Origin: Nostoc edaphicum CCNP1411
Lineage (GTDB): Bacteria; Cyanobacteriota; Cyanobacteriia; Cyanobacteriales; Nostocaceae
Reading direction: 5' to 3'
Assembly (NCBI RefSeq): GCF_014023275.1
Contig: NZ_CP054698.1
Span: forward strand, 6,161,001-6,225,000
Length of the DNA stretch: 64,000 nucleotides
In this document: positions 53,529 through 62,380 of the stretch, in pieces
Numbering within the stretch: position 1 is the stretch's first letter
How the letters are laid out: each line of letters opens with the position of its first letter
Position numbers and translations under genes: made by a program
Notes under the pieces: generated by a model
Told to the model about the DNA's origin: nothing
What the model saw: the letters and a program-made list of their open reading frames with translations, nothing else
The model's database searches: none

Positions 53529-53646
53529 AAAAGGTTTAGCTTAGTGCTAAACCTCCATAGAAAGCAGTTATTCGACACACCAGAATTAATTTAGAGCTAC
53601 TCTTACTTCTGGTCATCTTGCTTTAGGATGTGTACAATAATTCTAA
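53529..53646 (-). ncRNA. small-RNA-like unit H of the tandem array (5'-most)
   Basis: Box GAATTATTGTACACATCCTA, then AAGCAAGATGACCAGAAGTA, AGAGTAGCTCTAAATTAATT, ATGGAGG and the terminator AGGTTTAGC-ACTAA-GCTAAACCT with five Ts. On the minus strand it is the first unit and may be closest to the ancestral promoter. Confidence 0.68.
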
Positions 53647-53919
53647 AATATGATACAGGTTGTTATTGCCATTTTGGCAAGTGATTAAACCTCCTCTAGA
53701 TAGATAAATAGTTAAATATAGTGAATTAGAAATAAAAATTGTCACATTTAAAATTAGCATACAGCAATGGGATAACTTAATAAATATAAATAACCAAATC
53801 ATTCGGCAATACTCTGATTGCTTTTAACTTCAAATAATGTTGGATTAATCTATACATTTAAGCTAATTTTATTTTATGTTATGGGATAAAAACCAGATCG
53901 GTATTCCAGTCAGATGTAA

Positions 53920-54025
53920 GGGACTTCCAAATAAAAAATATCCCATCGCTTTTATGGTAGGGGAGCTGGGGGAAGAAAAGTCGTTTTGATTCCAAAAATT
54001 GGATAATTTATTTTTTGGAGTTTCC
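53920..54025. mobile_element. GGGACTTCCAAA-type MITE, compact copy
   Basis: 106 bp. GGGACTTCCAAATAAAAAAT at the left and ATAATTTATTTTTTGGAGTT at the right are imperfect inverted ends. The inner parts match the copy at 41148-41268 in reverse orientation. Confidence 0.75.
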
Positions 54026-54478
54026 TAATAGCATGGTATCCTTGCGCCGACTAAGCTCGACTTTATCCATTTTTTGGGAACGCTCAATCTTACGCTGAAA
54101 GCTTTGTCGGACAGTAGTTTTACTTTTTCGATTTCACCGAGAATTAGTGACATGGAAAAAGTATTTGCCAAAAAGCTAGGGTTTTGCCGTATAAAGGGAA
54201 CCAAGTTCTTAAGTTTGGATAAAGTCTAGCTAAGATGTAGGAGAAATTAACTGACCAATACGCTTGAGAATTTGCAAAATGGCGTACAGTTCTCTCGTGG
54301 ATGCAAACGGAACAAAAACTCTTGACAAATCGTACTGTGGTGCATTTGTTTGGTTCCACGGATCTAAATTCCTCCTCCAGAATGCTACACAAACTCCCTT
54401 GGGAGGATGTCACCACCCAGTCAATCAGTATCCAATATATCAGGGACTAAGCAACATCCCTAGAAGGAGACTGATTGG
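54026..54478. other. leader/intergenic region before the YihY gene
   Basis: About 450 bases without a convincing gene. On the plus strand there is a TTGACA at about 54322, a CTCCCTTGGGAG palindrome at about 54391-54402, and AAGGAG nine bases before the YihY ATG. A 90-codon minus-strand frame (54144-54416) has no recognisable features and is not called. Confidence 0.4.
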
Positions 54479-55495
54479 ATGAATTTGCAAGCAATTTGGA
54501 AGCTTTTCCAAGAGACATTTAAAGAATGGAGTGAGGATAAAGCCTCACGGTTAGCGGCGGCGTTGGCTTACTACACAATTTTTTCTATTGCACCATTGCT
54601 AATTATTGTAATTGCGATCGCAGGGGCAGTATTTGGAGAAGAGGCGGCAAGGGGTCAAATCGTTGGACAGATTCAAGGTTTAGTTGGCCAAGATGGCGCA
54701 GAATTTATCCAAACAGCTATTAACAATGCTAACAAACCACAAACGGGAGCGATCGCTTCCATTATTAGTGTTGTAGTTTTGCTCTTAGGTGCTACTGGTT
54801 TATTTACTGAGTTACAAGATTCCCTCAACACGATTTGGGAAGTGAAACCGAAACCTGGACGCGGCGTAACTAACATTATTCGCCTACGCTTTTTGTCCTT
54901 TGCAATGGTGATTGGTATTGGCTTTTTACTTTTAGTTTCTCTGGTAATTAGTACGGCCTTAGCAGCATTAGTAACATACTTTAGCAACTTGCTCCCAGGT
55001 CTTGATTTTATCTGGCAGATTCTCAATTTCATCCTCTCTTTCGCCATCACTACATTCCTGTTCGGACTCATTTTTAAAGTCCTACCAGATGTCAAAATTG
55101 CTTGGAGTGATGTTTTGATTGGAGCTATGCTCACCTCCTTTTTATTCTCCATTGGGAGATTTTTATTAGGACAGTATTTAGGTAATGGCAGTTTTGGTTC
55201 AGCTTATGGTGCAGCTGGTTCACTAGTAGTAATCTTAGCTTGGGTTAACTATGCCGCACAGATTCTTTTCTTCGGTGCTGAATTTACCCAAGTTTATTCC
55301 AGAAGATACGGCAGCGGCATAACTCCAACTAAACATGCCATCCCTATATCTGATAACACGGAATATAATGGCACGGCTCCAAAAGGGCAATCATCAACTA
55401 ATAAAAAGCCATTTTCTCGCTTTATGAATCGTTTATTCCAGTCTTTTAGAAAGCCCAAACGCTTACAACAGAGAAGAAAAAATCAGCGATTTTAA
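54479..55495 (+). CDS. YihY/BrkB family (UPF0761) multi-pass membrane protein
   Basis: 338 residues with six membrane helices: LAAALAYYTIFSIAPLLIIV, then ASIISVVVLLLGATGLFTEL, the conserved NTIWEVKPKPGRGVTN loop, RLRFLSFAMVIGIGFLLLVS and so on, ending VVILAWVNYAAQILFFGAEF. The 60-residue C-terminal tail is basic and cytoplasmic. The family was once called ribonuclease BN by mistake; its role is unknown, possibly transport. The start is supported by AAGGAG nine bases upstream. Confidence 0.9.
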   Translation: MNLQAIWKLFQETFKEWSEDKASRLAAALAYYTIFSIAPLLIIVIAIAGAVFGEEAARGQIVGQIQGLVGQDGAEFIQTAINNANKPQTGAIASIISVVVLLLGATGLFTELQDSLNTIWEVKPKPGRGVTNIIRLRFLSFAMVIGIGFLLLVSLVISTALAALVTYFSNLLPGLDFIWQILNFILSFAITTFLFGLIFKVLPDVKIAWSDVLIGAMLTSFLFSIGRFLLGQYLGNGSFGSAYGAAGSLVVILAWVNYAAQILFFGAEFTQVYSRRYGSGITPTKHAIPISDNTEYNGTAPKGQSSTNKKPFSRFMNRLFQSFRKPKRLQQRRKNQRF

Positions 55496-55586
55496 TCAGT
55501 CTCAAACCCTGGCTTAAAGCCTGTTTTACGTAAATAACCTTATACTGGATTTTTTCCAGAATTCTATTGAACCAGGGAGAAAATCA

Positions 55587-56144
55587 GTGCTAATGGAAAA
55601 ATGGTTGTTCATCGATTGGCAGGCAATTTTTGTTCCTAGCATCAGCGTCTTTGAGTTGATTATCCGTGGTTCGTTGGTTTATTTAGCGCTGTTCTCGGTG
55701 TTACGCGTGCTTCCTAGCCGACAACTAGGAACACTAGGAATCACTGATTTACTCGTGGTTGTGCTATTTGCTGAAGCTGCTCAAAATGCTATGGCAAGTA
55801 ATTATACATCGATTACTGAGGGTGCTATCCTGGTAGGAACTGTGATTTTTTGGAGTTACTTGCTGAACTGGTTAGGCTACAAAATACCACAATTCCAACG
55901 TTTTATGAATCAGCCACCACTGCTATTAGTAAAAAATGGTCGGATGATTCAGCGTCATTTGCAACGAGAGTTAATTACAGATGATGAATTGATGAGCAAG
56001 TTACGTCAGCAAGGTGTAGAATTTCTAGCCGATGTGAAGTTTGCATATATGGAAGCTGACGGCAGGATTAGTATCATCATGTCAGATGCAAAAACTAGTT
56101 CCGTCCCTAAGCAAAAAGTAGCATTAAAAAGTGATCTACATTAA
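55587..56144 (+). CDS. DUF421 (YetF-like) membrane protein
   Basis: 185 residues. Three membrane helices (about 20-100: FELIIRGSLVYLALFSVLRV, TLGITDLLVVVLFAEAAQNA, AILVGTVIFWSYLLNWLG) are followed by the cytoplasmic DUF421 domain with PPLLLVKNGRMIQRHLQREL and DELMSKLRQQGVEFLADVKF, then AYMEADGRISII. The family is widespread, with roles reported in spore and stress physiology but no known mechanism. The GTG at 55587 has AGGGAGA upstream; ATG at 55593 is the alternative. Confidence 0.88.
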   Translation: MLMEKWLFIDWQAIFVPSISVFELIIRGSLVYLALFSVLRVLPSRQLGTLGITDLLVVVLFAEAAQNAMASNYTSITEGAILVGTVIFWSYLLNWLGYKIPQFQRFMNQPPLLLVKNGRMIQRHLQRELITDDELMSKLRQQGVEFLADVKFAYMEADGRISIIMSDAKTSSVPKQKVALKSDLH

Positions 56145-56184
56145 TTAGACTGTAGAATATGACGGTTGTATTCTGTGCCGAACT

Positions 56185-57480
56185 GTGATTGAGCGTTATA
56201 CTTTGCCCGAAATGGCTAATCTGTGGAGTGAAGCCTATAAACTAAAAACTTGGCTGGAAGTCGAAATTGCTGTTTGTGAGGCTCAAGCTGAACTTGGTTA
56301 CATTCCATCTGAGGCAGTTGAGGAAATTAAAGCCAAGGCAGATTTTGACCCGAAGCGGGTACTGGAAATTGAAGCTGTAGTCCGCCATGATGTCATCGCT
56401 TTCTTGACAAACGTCAATGAATATGTTGGTGATGCCGGACGCTATATTCACCTGGGTTTAACTAGTTCGGATGTTTTGGATACGGCTTTAGCATTGCAAT
56501 TGGTTGCCAGCCTGGATCTATTATTGCAACGTCTGGAAGATTTGATTCAGGTAATTCGCCAAAAAGCACGGGAACATCGTCATACAGTGATGGCTGGCCG
56601 ATCGCATGGTATTCACGCTGAACCGATTACTTTTGGTTTCAAGCTAGCTGGTTGGCTAGCAGAAGTGTTGCGACACCAAGAACGCCTGAGAATACTCCGC
56701 CAAACGATCGCTGTGGGTAAAATTTCTGGTGCGGTGGGAACTTATGCAAATGTTGAACCCCGTGTAGAAGCGATCGCTTGCGAAAAACTCGGACTCAAAC
56801 CCGATACAGCATCAACCCAAGTTATTTCCCGCGATCGCCACGCCGACTACGTGCAACAATTAGCTTTAGTAGCCGCATCCATCGAACGCTTTGCTGTAGA
56901 AATTCGCAATCTGCAAAAAACAGACGTTCTGGAAGTTGAAGAATTTTTCGCCAAAGGTCAGAAAGGTTCCTCAGCAATGCCACACAAGCGCAACCCCATC
57001 CGTTCGGAACGCCTGACGGGAATGGCACGACTCGTCAGAAGTCATGCCGGTGCAGCTTTAGAAAACGTTGCTCTATGGCATGAGCGGGATATTTCCCACA
57101 GTTCTGTAGAACGGGTGATTTTGCCAGATGCTTGCACTTTGACCCACTTTATGTTGTCAGAAATAACCGACTTGGTGAAAAACCTGTTGGTCTATCCTGA
57201 GAACATGAAACGGAATCTCAACTGTTACGGCGGCGTTGTGTTCAGTCAAAAAGTGCTACTGGCTTTGATAGACAAGGGAAGCAACCGAGAAGATGCTTAT
57301 GCGATCGTTCAAGAAAGCGCTCACGCTGCTTGGAACAAAGCAGAAGGCAATTTCCAAGACTTGATTAGCAAAGACCCGCGTGTTACTCAAAAGTTGTCTC
57401 CAGAAGAACTAGAGGTGTGTTTCGACCCCCAGCAACATCTCCAGCATTTAGAAGAAGTTTACCAACGATTAGGTATCTAG
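56185..57480 (+). CDS. purB: adenylosuccinate lyase
   Basis: 431 residues of the fumarase/aspartase superfamily. Signatures: IHLGLTSSDVLDTALALQL, GRSHGIHAEPITFGFKLAGW (catalytic His) and the family loop GSSAMPHKRNPIRSERL with the catalytic Ser. It cleaves adenylosuccinate and SAICAR, acting twice in purine synthesis. The start is GTG at 56185 (MIERYTLPEMANLW), matching the family's usual beginning. The previous gene ends 40 bases upstream. A perfect palindrome follows the stop. Confidence 0.95.
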   Translation: MIERYTLPEMANLWSEAYKLKTWLEVEIAVCEAQAELGYIPSEAVEEIKAKADFDPKRVLEIEAVVRHDVIAFLTNVNEYVGDAGRYIHLGLTSSDVLDTALALQLVASLDLLLQRLEDLIQVIRQKAREHRHTVMAGRSHGIHAEPITFGFKLAGWLAEVLRHQERLRILRQTIAVGKISGAVGTYANVEPRVEAIACEKLGLKPDTASTQVISRDRHADYVQQLALVAASIERFAVEIRNLQKTDVLEVEEFFAKGQKGSSAMPHKRNPIRSERLTGMARLVRSHAGAALENVALWHERDISHSSVERVILPDACTLTHFMLSEITDLVKNLLVYPENMKRNLNCYGGVVFSQKVLLALIDKGSNREDAYAIVQESAHAAWNKAEGNFQDLISKDPRVTQKLSPEELEVCFDPQQHLQHLEEVYQRLGI

Positions 57481-57800
57481 GATTAATTTGCTTGTAGTAA
57501 GCGCTTAAGCGCTTACTATTAACTTGTTACCTAAAAAATACGCAGATATTACAAAAAAAGATATATAGGACTCTTATTTGATTTTTGAAAAAACACCGTA
57601 CAACTCAAAAATCCTTCTTGCCTATTGCCTTCTTGCCTATTGCCTACCCACGCAAGTAAGTTCAAAAATCAAAGCAGATTCCTATATAAAGATACCAACA
57701 ACATTTAGTATTGCAATCTGTTTAATGCTGGAATTATTGCTCATAGTGGGTAGTATACACAACAAATACTTACTTATTTATTAGTGTTACCAGTGCTTTG
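57481..57800. other. gap after purB: terminator palindrome and short repeats
   Basis: 320 bases. Besides the palindrome at 57495-57518 there is a direct repeat TTCTTGCCTATTGCC (twice, about 57614-57645). A 68-codon frame here (57578-57784) has an unusual, repeat-derived sequence and is not called. Confidence 0.45.
57495..57518 (+). terminator. palindromic hairpin after purB
   Basis: The perfect 24-bp palindrome TAGTAAGCGCTTAAGCGCTTACTA starts 15 bases after the purB stop. It is followed by TTAACTTGTT rather than a U-run, so termination efficiency is uncertain. Confidence 0.5.
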
Positions 57801-58352
57801 ATGATTGAAATCCTAGCCACACTTTCTGCATCTGCCGCAGCAGGAATGAGAATAGGCATACCTTTGCTAATTATTGGACTATTGCAGGGTAGTAACTTAT
57901 GGTCGCAAGTTCCAATTTTATCTCACATTTCTCCACCAATATTATTAGGCTGCCTCACCAGTTGGTCATTAATTGAATTATTAGTCTCAAAAAAGCTATG
58001 GGGGCAAAGATTGCTCCAACTGATTGAGTTATTTATGTCTCCCCTCGTGGGCGCAATTATGGGGTTAGGAGTAGCTACCGCAACAGCAACGCCAAACTGG
58101 CTGATTGCCATAATTGGGGGTTTGCTAGCTTTGGTACTCCAGTTAGTCCAAGTTGGTTGGTTCTATCGATTACGTGGCTTACCGTTGTGGGCAGTATTTC
58201 TTCAAGATACCTTGTGCATTGCTCTAGTACTTTTTGCCTTTGATGCTCCCTGGCAAGGAGGAGTAATTGCTTTAATACTGCTCTGGTTTGCAGTTCGTAG
58301 TGCTAAACAGTGGTATGGCTGGTATAACAAGGGTAAAAGGCGTAGGGCATAG
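57801..58352 (+). CDS. DUF4126 family membrane protein
   Basis: 183 residues from the ATG at 57801 (MIEILATLSASAAAGMRIGI); a TTG just before it would add one residue. Five to six hydrophobic segments: GIPLLIIGLLQG, MSPLVGAIMGLGVATATATP, WLIAIIGGLLALVLQLVQVG and ALVLFAFDAPWQGGVIALIL. The AAAGMR start is typical of DUF4126. Function unknown, likely in the cytoplasmic membrane. The basic C-terminus (GKRRRA) runs into a heptad repeat, which may have changed the tail. Confidence 0.8.
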   Translation: MIEILATLSASAAAGMRIGIPLLIIGLLQGSNLWSQVPILSHISPPILLGCLTSWSLIELLVSKKLWGQRLLQLIELFMSPLVGAIMGLGVATATATPNWLIAIIGGLLALVLQLVQVGWFYRLRGLPLWAVFLQDTLCIALVLFAFDAPWQGGVIALILLWFAVRSAKQWYGWYNKGKRRRA

Positions 58353-58562
58353 GGCATGGGGCATGGGGCAAGGGCATGGGGCATGGGGCATGGGGCATGG
58401 GGCAAGCAGAGAAGTCTAAAGATCAGGCTTTCTTTGATGGCTATGTCATCCCCAACGGGGTACAGAAATTTTTATAACGGAGACGCTACGCAAACGGAAG
58501 GACAAAGGAAGAGTTTTCCAATGCCCAATGCCCAATGCCCAATGCCCAATGCCCAATGCCCT
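58346..58562. repeat. inverted heptad arrays (GCATGGG / ATGCCCA)
   Basis: About nine GGGGCAT-type units (58346-58404) and about six ATGCCCA units (58520-58561) are near complements of each other. They could fold into a long cruciform between the DUF4126 and hemH ends. Confidence 0.7.
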
Positions 58563-59729
58563 TTATTGCAAAATTCCAATCATGTGCAAGAAGCCATGAC
58601 CAGTAATTAGCTCGATGATTAAGGCAATAAAACCGAGCATAGCAATCCGACCATTCCATACTTCAGCGCTAGTCGTCAGACCCCACTCCCAACGCTCTTG
58701 AGGGTACATCTTTACCATTTTTTTCATTTGAGCAGCTTGGGAAAGCTTGAAACTGGGGTTTCTCAGCGCATCAATCACTAATTCGGCTAGTGCATTAATA
58801 AATACTGGATGGGTATTGGGAGCAGGTACGCGGCGGAAGTTGTGAATTCCTGATTCTTCGGCTACTTCTCGATACTCAATATCGATTTCTTGTAGTGTCT
58901 CGATATGCTCTGAGACAAAACTGATAGGCACGACAACCAAATCTTTCACGCCTTCTGCGCCTAGTTCTTTGAGGGCATCTTCAGTATAGGGTTGGAGCCA
59001 TTCTACTGGGCCAACACGGCTTTGGTAAGCTAAGGTATGGGGATTGGGCCGATTGAGAGTCTGCATAATCAACGCAGTACATTCTTCAATTTCCACCTGG
59101 TAAGGGTCGCCTGCTTCTTCAACGTAGCTTTTTGGAACGCCGTGAGCGCTGAAGAATATATGAACGTCATCCGGTTTAGGGTACTGCTCAAGTTCCTGGG
59201 CTATGAGTTGCGCCATTGCTTGCAGGTAGCCTGGTTGTTTGTACCAAGAAGGAATGACGGTGTAATCAATCGGTTGAAGTTTTGGGTCTTCTTGCCAAAG
59301 CTTTTCTAAAAGCCGGAAGCTGGAACCACTGGTACTGATAGAAAACTGGGGATATAGTGGTAATATTACCAGGTGTTCTACGCTATCTTGGCTGATCTGT
59401 GCGATCGCCTCTTCTGTATAGGGATGCCAATAACGCATTCCCACGTAAATATTAACTTCTTGCCCCAAAAAACCTAACTGTTCTTTTAAAGCTTCACCTT
59501 GGGCTTCTGTGATCCGCCGCAATGGTGAACCACCACCAATTTGCTTATAATTTTCTTGAGATGTTCTGGTTCGCCGCGTGGCAATAAACCAGGCTAGGGG
59601 TTTTTGCAACCAGCGAAATGGTAGGCGAATAATTTCCGGATCGGAAAATAGGTTGTATAAAAACGGCCCGACATCCTCTAGCTTATCGGGGCCACCGAGA
59701 TTGAGTAATAAGACGCCTACACGACCCAT
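58563..59729 (-). CDS. hemH: ferrochelatase with C-terminal chlorophyll-binding-like helix
   Basis: 388 residues. The ferrochelatase core (1-320) shows [19 protein letters not shown], the conserved [19 protein letters not shown] (catalytic His region), [18 protein letters not shown] and [20 protein letters not shown]. It inserts Fe2+ into protoporphyrin IX to make heme. The tail after about 345 reads [20 protein letters not shown], a CAB-like transmembrane helix (with E..NGR) found in cyanobacterial and plant enzymes, where it helps regulation and membrane binding. Start ATG at 59727-59729. The stop lies at the edge of a heptad array. Confidence 0.95.
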   Translation of the reverse strand: MGRVGVLLLNLGGPDKLEDVGPFLYNLFSDPEIIRLPFRWLQKPLAWFIATRRTRTSQENYKQIGGGSPLRRITEAQGEALKEQLGFLGQEVNIYVGMRYWHPYTEEAIAQISQDSVEHLVILPLYPQFSISTSGSSFRLLEKLWQEDPKLQPIDYTVIPSWYKQPGYLQAMAQLIAQELEQYPKPDDVHIFFSAHGVPKSYVEEAGDPYQVEIEECTALIMQTLNRPNPHTLAYQSRVGPVEWLQPYTEDALKELGAEGVKDLVVVPISFVSEHIETLQEIDIEYREVAEESGIHNFRRVPAPNTHPVFINALAELVIDALRNPSFKLSQAAQMKKMVKMYPQERWEWGLTTSAEVWNGRIAMLGFIALIIELITGHGFLHMIGILQ

Positions 59730-59822
59730 AGCAGTTACTTTCCCCCAATCTTTTCAGGTTTTTTACTAATGTTAACAATATATCTTTATTAAATATAAAG
59801 CTTAATAGCAAGGAAATATGCA

Positions 59823-60446
59823 ATGGCAACAATTTTAAGGGATTGGAGTTACCGCTATCAGTGGTTATATGATGGTATCTCTCGTTTAGCAGCCTTAAGT
59901 GTAGGTGGTGAAACCCGTTTTCGGCAACTTGCTTTGCAAGGCTTAACAATTCACTCAGATACTCAGATATTAGATTTGTGTTGCGGCAGTGGTCAAACGA
60001 CGGAATTTTTGGTAAAAAGTTCACAAAATGTAACAGGCTTAGACGCCTCACCCAAGTCTTTACAACGGGCGCGGCAAAATGTACCTTTAGCTTCATATAT
60101 AGAAGCTTTTGCAGAGGAGATGCCATTTGCAGATAATCTGTTTGATGTGGTGCATACCAGTGTTGCATTACATGAAATGCAGCCTCAGCAATTACGAAAA
60201 ATTATTAATGAAGTTTATCGGGTGCTAAAGCCAGGAGGGGTGTTTACGCTAGTGGATTTTCATGCTCCGACAAATCCAATATTTTGGCCTGGGGTATCAG
60301 TGTTTTTACTGTTGTTTGAGACGGAAACAGCTTGGGAATTGCTCAAAACTGATTTAGCTGAGTTGTTAACTAAGACTGGCTTTGAAGTGGGTGAGCCAAC
60401 TTTATATGCAGGTGGTAGTTTACAAGTAATACAGGCGAAGAAGTGA
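59823..60446 (+). CDS. class I SAM-dependent methyltransferase
   Basis: 207 residues with a Rossmann methyltransferase core: motif I ILDLCCGSGQTTEFLV, motif II VTGLDASPKSLQRAR, motif III region AEEMPFADNLFDVVHTSVAL and post-motif VLKPGGVFTLVDFHAP. The Methyltransf_11 type covers quinone, tocopherol and many small-molecule methylases; the substrate here cannot be assigned. An AAGGAAAT stretch precedes the ATG. It is divergent from hemH by about 90 bases. Confidence 0.88.
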   Translation: MATILRDWSYRYQWLYDGISRLAALSVGGETRFRQLALQGLTIHSDTQILDLCCGSGQTTEFLVKSSQNVTGLDASPKSLQRARQNVPLASYIEAFAEEMPFADNLFDVVHTSVALHEMQPQQLRKIINEVYRVLKPGGVFTLVDFHAPTNPIFWPGVSVFLLLFETETAWELLKTDLAELLTKTGFEVGEPTLYAGGSLQVIQAKK

Positions 60447-60534
60447 AGGTTGAAGGAGGCAGGAGGCAGGAGGCAGAAGGTTTTACGGCGTTGCTGAATC
60501 AAGGAATGATTCTTGTAGGGTGGGCGTCTCGCCA

Positions 60535-60738
60535 CTAGTGTCAACTTAAGCCAAAAATAGCGTACTGATTGGGTGTTGTTCACCCGCCAGGGATTGTAAA
60601 TCCCTGACTAATTGCTCAAGTCTACTGAAGTAAACTGAAAATTTTTGCGCTCTAAAGTCTTCTTCAGAGGACTTTAGCTATGAGACAGGGATTTACAATC
60701 CCTGGCGGACGTGCGGTTTCGCGTTAAGTTGACACCAG
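60535..60738. mobile_element. MITE with CTAGTGTCAACTTAA termini
   Basis: 204 bp with 15-bp terminal inverted repeats (one mismatch). An inner inverted pair CGCCAGGGATTGTAAATCCC and its complement CAGGGATTTACAATCCCTGG lies near each end. It splits an older palindromic repeat. Confidence 0.75.
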
Positions 60739-60838
60739 TGGCAAGATGCCCATCCCACAAAACTAGCAAAATCATCCCGCAAATATGCAACGCCGGTTTT
60801 ACCTCAGTTGGGGATTCAGACTCCAACGGAGGTAAAAG

Positions 60839-61060
60839 CGACCAAATTTTTAATTTGGTCGGGGTCTTAAACCCAAGACCTGTCTGGTCGCGGCAAGAAA
60901 TAGATAAAAGGGAAAAGGGAAAAGGGAAAAGGTTAAAGGGGAAAGGGGAAAGGGGAAAGGGATGATGATTGTCGCGCCACTTGCGGGCGAGGTTTTTACC
61001 TTCCCCATAAAATTTGGATTATTTCGCTTTACTTCGGGCGAGGTTTTTACCTTTCCCCCT
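60839..61060. repeat. hairpin, A/G heptads and a duplicated GGGCGAGG unit
   Basis: Starts with a hairpin (GACCAAATT..AATTTGGTC), passes through AAGGGAA/AAAGGGG units and ends with two copies of GCGAGGTTTTTACCTT about 44 bases apart. Typical intergenic filler. Confidence 0.55.
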
Positions 61061-61224
61061 TCCCCTTCTTCATAAATATCTGCAATATCAAACCAAAGAA
61101 CCCAGGATAATGAATCATAATTAATCTCTATAGCTTTGAGCTATCAGCCATCAGCCACCAGTTAAAAGCCGGAAGCTGAGATGCAGAATGCCAAAGGCTT
61201 TTGATTCAACTTAACGAATTGACT

Positions 61225-62247
61225 ATGAATTCTGAACAAATCAAAAATTCTCTAAATATTTCACCAGCGATACGCGTAGGAGTACTGGGTTTCGGCGGAC
61301 TCGGACAAGCAGCCGCCAAGGTAGTTGCTGGCAAACGGGAAATGATTTTAGTCGCAGCAGCAGATCAAAAAGGCTACGCTTATGCTGCTGACGGTTTAAA
61401 TACTGAGGCATCCATTGCGACCTATCAATCCGAAGGTTCGGTGGGTTATTTAGAGCCAGTTGGGACATTAACAAATCAAAGTATTCAGGATTTAATCGAC
61501 ATAGCTCAACCTGTAGATGGGTATTTTTTGGCTTTACCCAACCTGCCAAATGATTTTATTCCCACTGTAGCCAAGCAGTTTATCAAATCTGGTTGGCGTG
61601 GGGTATTAGTAGATGCGATTAAACGCACCACTGCTGTAGAACAACTCCTCGCGATGAAAGAGGAACTGCAAGCCGCTGGGATTACCTATATGACAGGATG
61701 TGGTGCTACACCTGGACTACTAACAGCAGCAGCAGCTTTAGCCGCCCAAAGCTACGCCGAAATTCATCAAGTTGAAATTACCTTTGGGGTGGGAATTGCT
61801 AACTGGGAAGCTTACCGCGCCACCGTTCGGGAGGACATCGGCCACATGCCTGGTTACACAGTGGAAACTGCTAGGGCGATGACTGACGCGGAAGTAGAAG
61901 CACTACTAGATAAAACTAATGGCGTGCTGACATTGACAAATATGGAACATGCTGATGATGTGATGTTAGAAGTGGCAGGGATAGTGGGGCGCGATCGCGT
62001 TACAGTTGGTGGTGTAGTCGATACCCGAAATCCCAAAAAGCCCCTCAGCACCAATGTTAAGGTGACAGGACGTACCTTTGAAGGGAAGATTTCTACCCAT
62101 ACTTTTACTCTTGGAGATGAAACCAGCATGGCAGCAAATGTCTGCGGACCTGCTTTCGGCTATCTCAAAGCTGGTAGACAATTGCACCAACGCGGCATCT
62201 ATGGAATATTTACCGCAGCCGAAATTATGCCGCAATTTGTTAGGTAA
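61225..62247 (+). CDS. saccharopine dehydrogenase-like NAD(P)-binding oxidoreductase
   Basis: 340 residues from the ATG at 61225 ([10 protein letters not shown]); a TTG at 61201 would add eight residues with no clear ribosome binding site. The Rossmann loop is [17 protein letters not shown]. Further marks are [19 protein letters not shown], a Cys-containing [20 protein letters not shown] and a substrate-domain strand set ([17 protein letters not shown]). It resembles saccharopine or carboxynorspermidine dehydrogenase-type proteins common in cyanobacteria, whose substrate is not established. Single-gene unit. Confidence 0.78.
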   Translation: MNSEQIKNSLNISPAIRVGVLGFGGLGQAAAKVVAGKREMILVAAADQKGYAYAADGLNTEASIATYQSEGSVGYLEPVGTLTNQSIQDLIDIAQPVDGYFLALPNLPNDFIPTVAKQFIKSGWRGVLVDAIKRTTAVEQLLAMKEELQAAGITYMTGCGATPGLLTAAAALAAQSYAEIHQVEITFGVGIANWEAYRATVREDIGHMPGYTVETARAMTDAEVEALLDKTNGVLTLTNMEHADDVMLEVAGIVGRDRVTVGGVVDTRNPKKPLSTNVKVTGRTFEGKISTHTFTLGDETSMAANVCGPAFGYLKAGRQLHQRGIYGIFTAAEIMPQFVR

Positions 62248-62249
62248 AT

Positions 62250-62341
62250 AGGGAATGGGGCATGGGGAATGGGGAATGGGGAATGGGAATAAGCAATGCC
62301 CAATGCCCAATTCCCAATGCCCAATGCCCAATGCCCAATTC
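62250..62341. repeat. inverted heptad arrays (GGGAATG / CAATGCC)
   Basis: GGGGAATG/GGGGCATG units followed by CCCAATG units as near complements, forming a possible stem just after the dehydrogenase stop. Confidence 0.65.
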
Positions 62342-62380
62342 TTATAATGGGATTTCAAGGCTGATAAATCGGAGGTAAGT

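Larger units (their letters stand above)
50998..54478. other. 3.5-kb region without protein genes: small-RNA-like array plus MITEs
   Basis: No protein-like open frame above about 70 codons exists here on either strand. Present are an inverted repeat (51027), nested MITEs (51128-51314), a terminator (51317), eight related minus-strand units (51536-53646), inserted elements (51666-51768, about 53265-53450), a further MITE (53920-54025) and an unexplained final 450 bases. The stretches 52260-52510 and 52630-52845 look like eroded spacers. Confidence 0.75.
60447..61224. other. repeat-rich gap between methyltransferase and dehydrogenase-like genes
   Basis: About 780 bases. Contents: AGGAGGC repeats (60455-60478), a palindrome half GTGGGCGTCTCGCCAC, a MITE inserted in it (60535-60738), the other palindrome half GGCAAGATGCCCATCC, a hairpin GACCAAATTTTTAATTTGGTC (about 60839), AAAGGGA heptads (60908-60962), and two copies of GGGCGAGGTTTTTACCTT (60984, 61028). 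No gene. Confidence 0.65.

Noticed and set aside
51317..53646. CRISPR array or a simple satellite
   Set aside because: Units are over 110 bases, differ in stem sequence with preserved pairing, are irregularly spaced and carry terminators; they fit RNA genes better.
54144..54416. 90-codon minus-strand frame before the YihY gene
   Set aside because: No recognisable motif, overlaps the probable YihY leader, and composition is unlike neighbouring proteins.
57578..57784. 68-codon plus-strand frame after purB
   Set aside because: Largely built from a TTCTTGCCTATTGCC direct repeat; no ribosome binding site.
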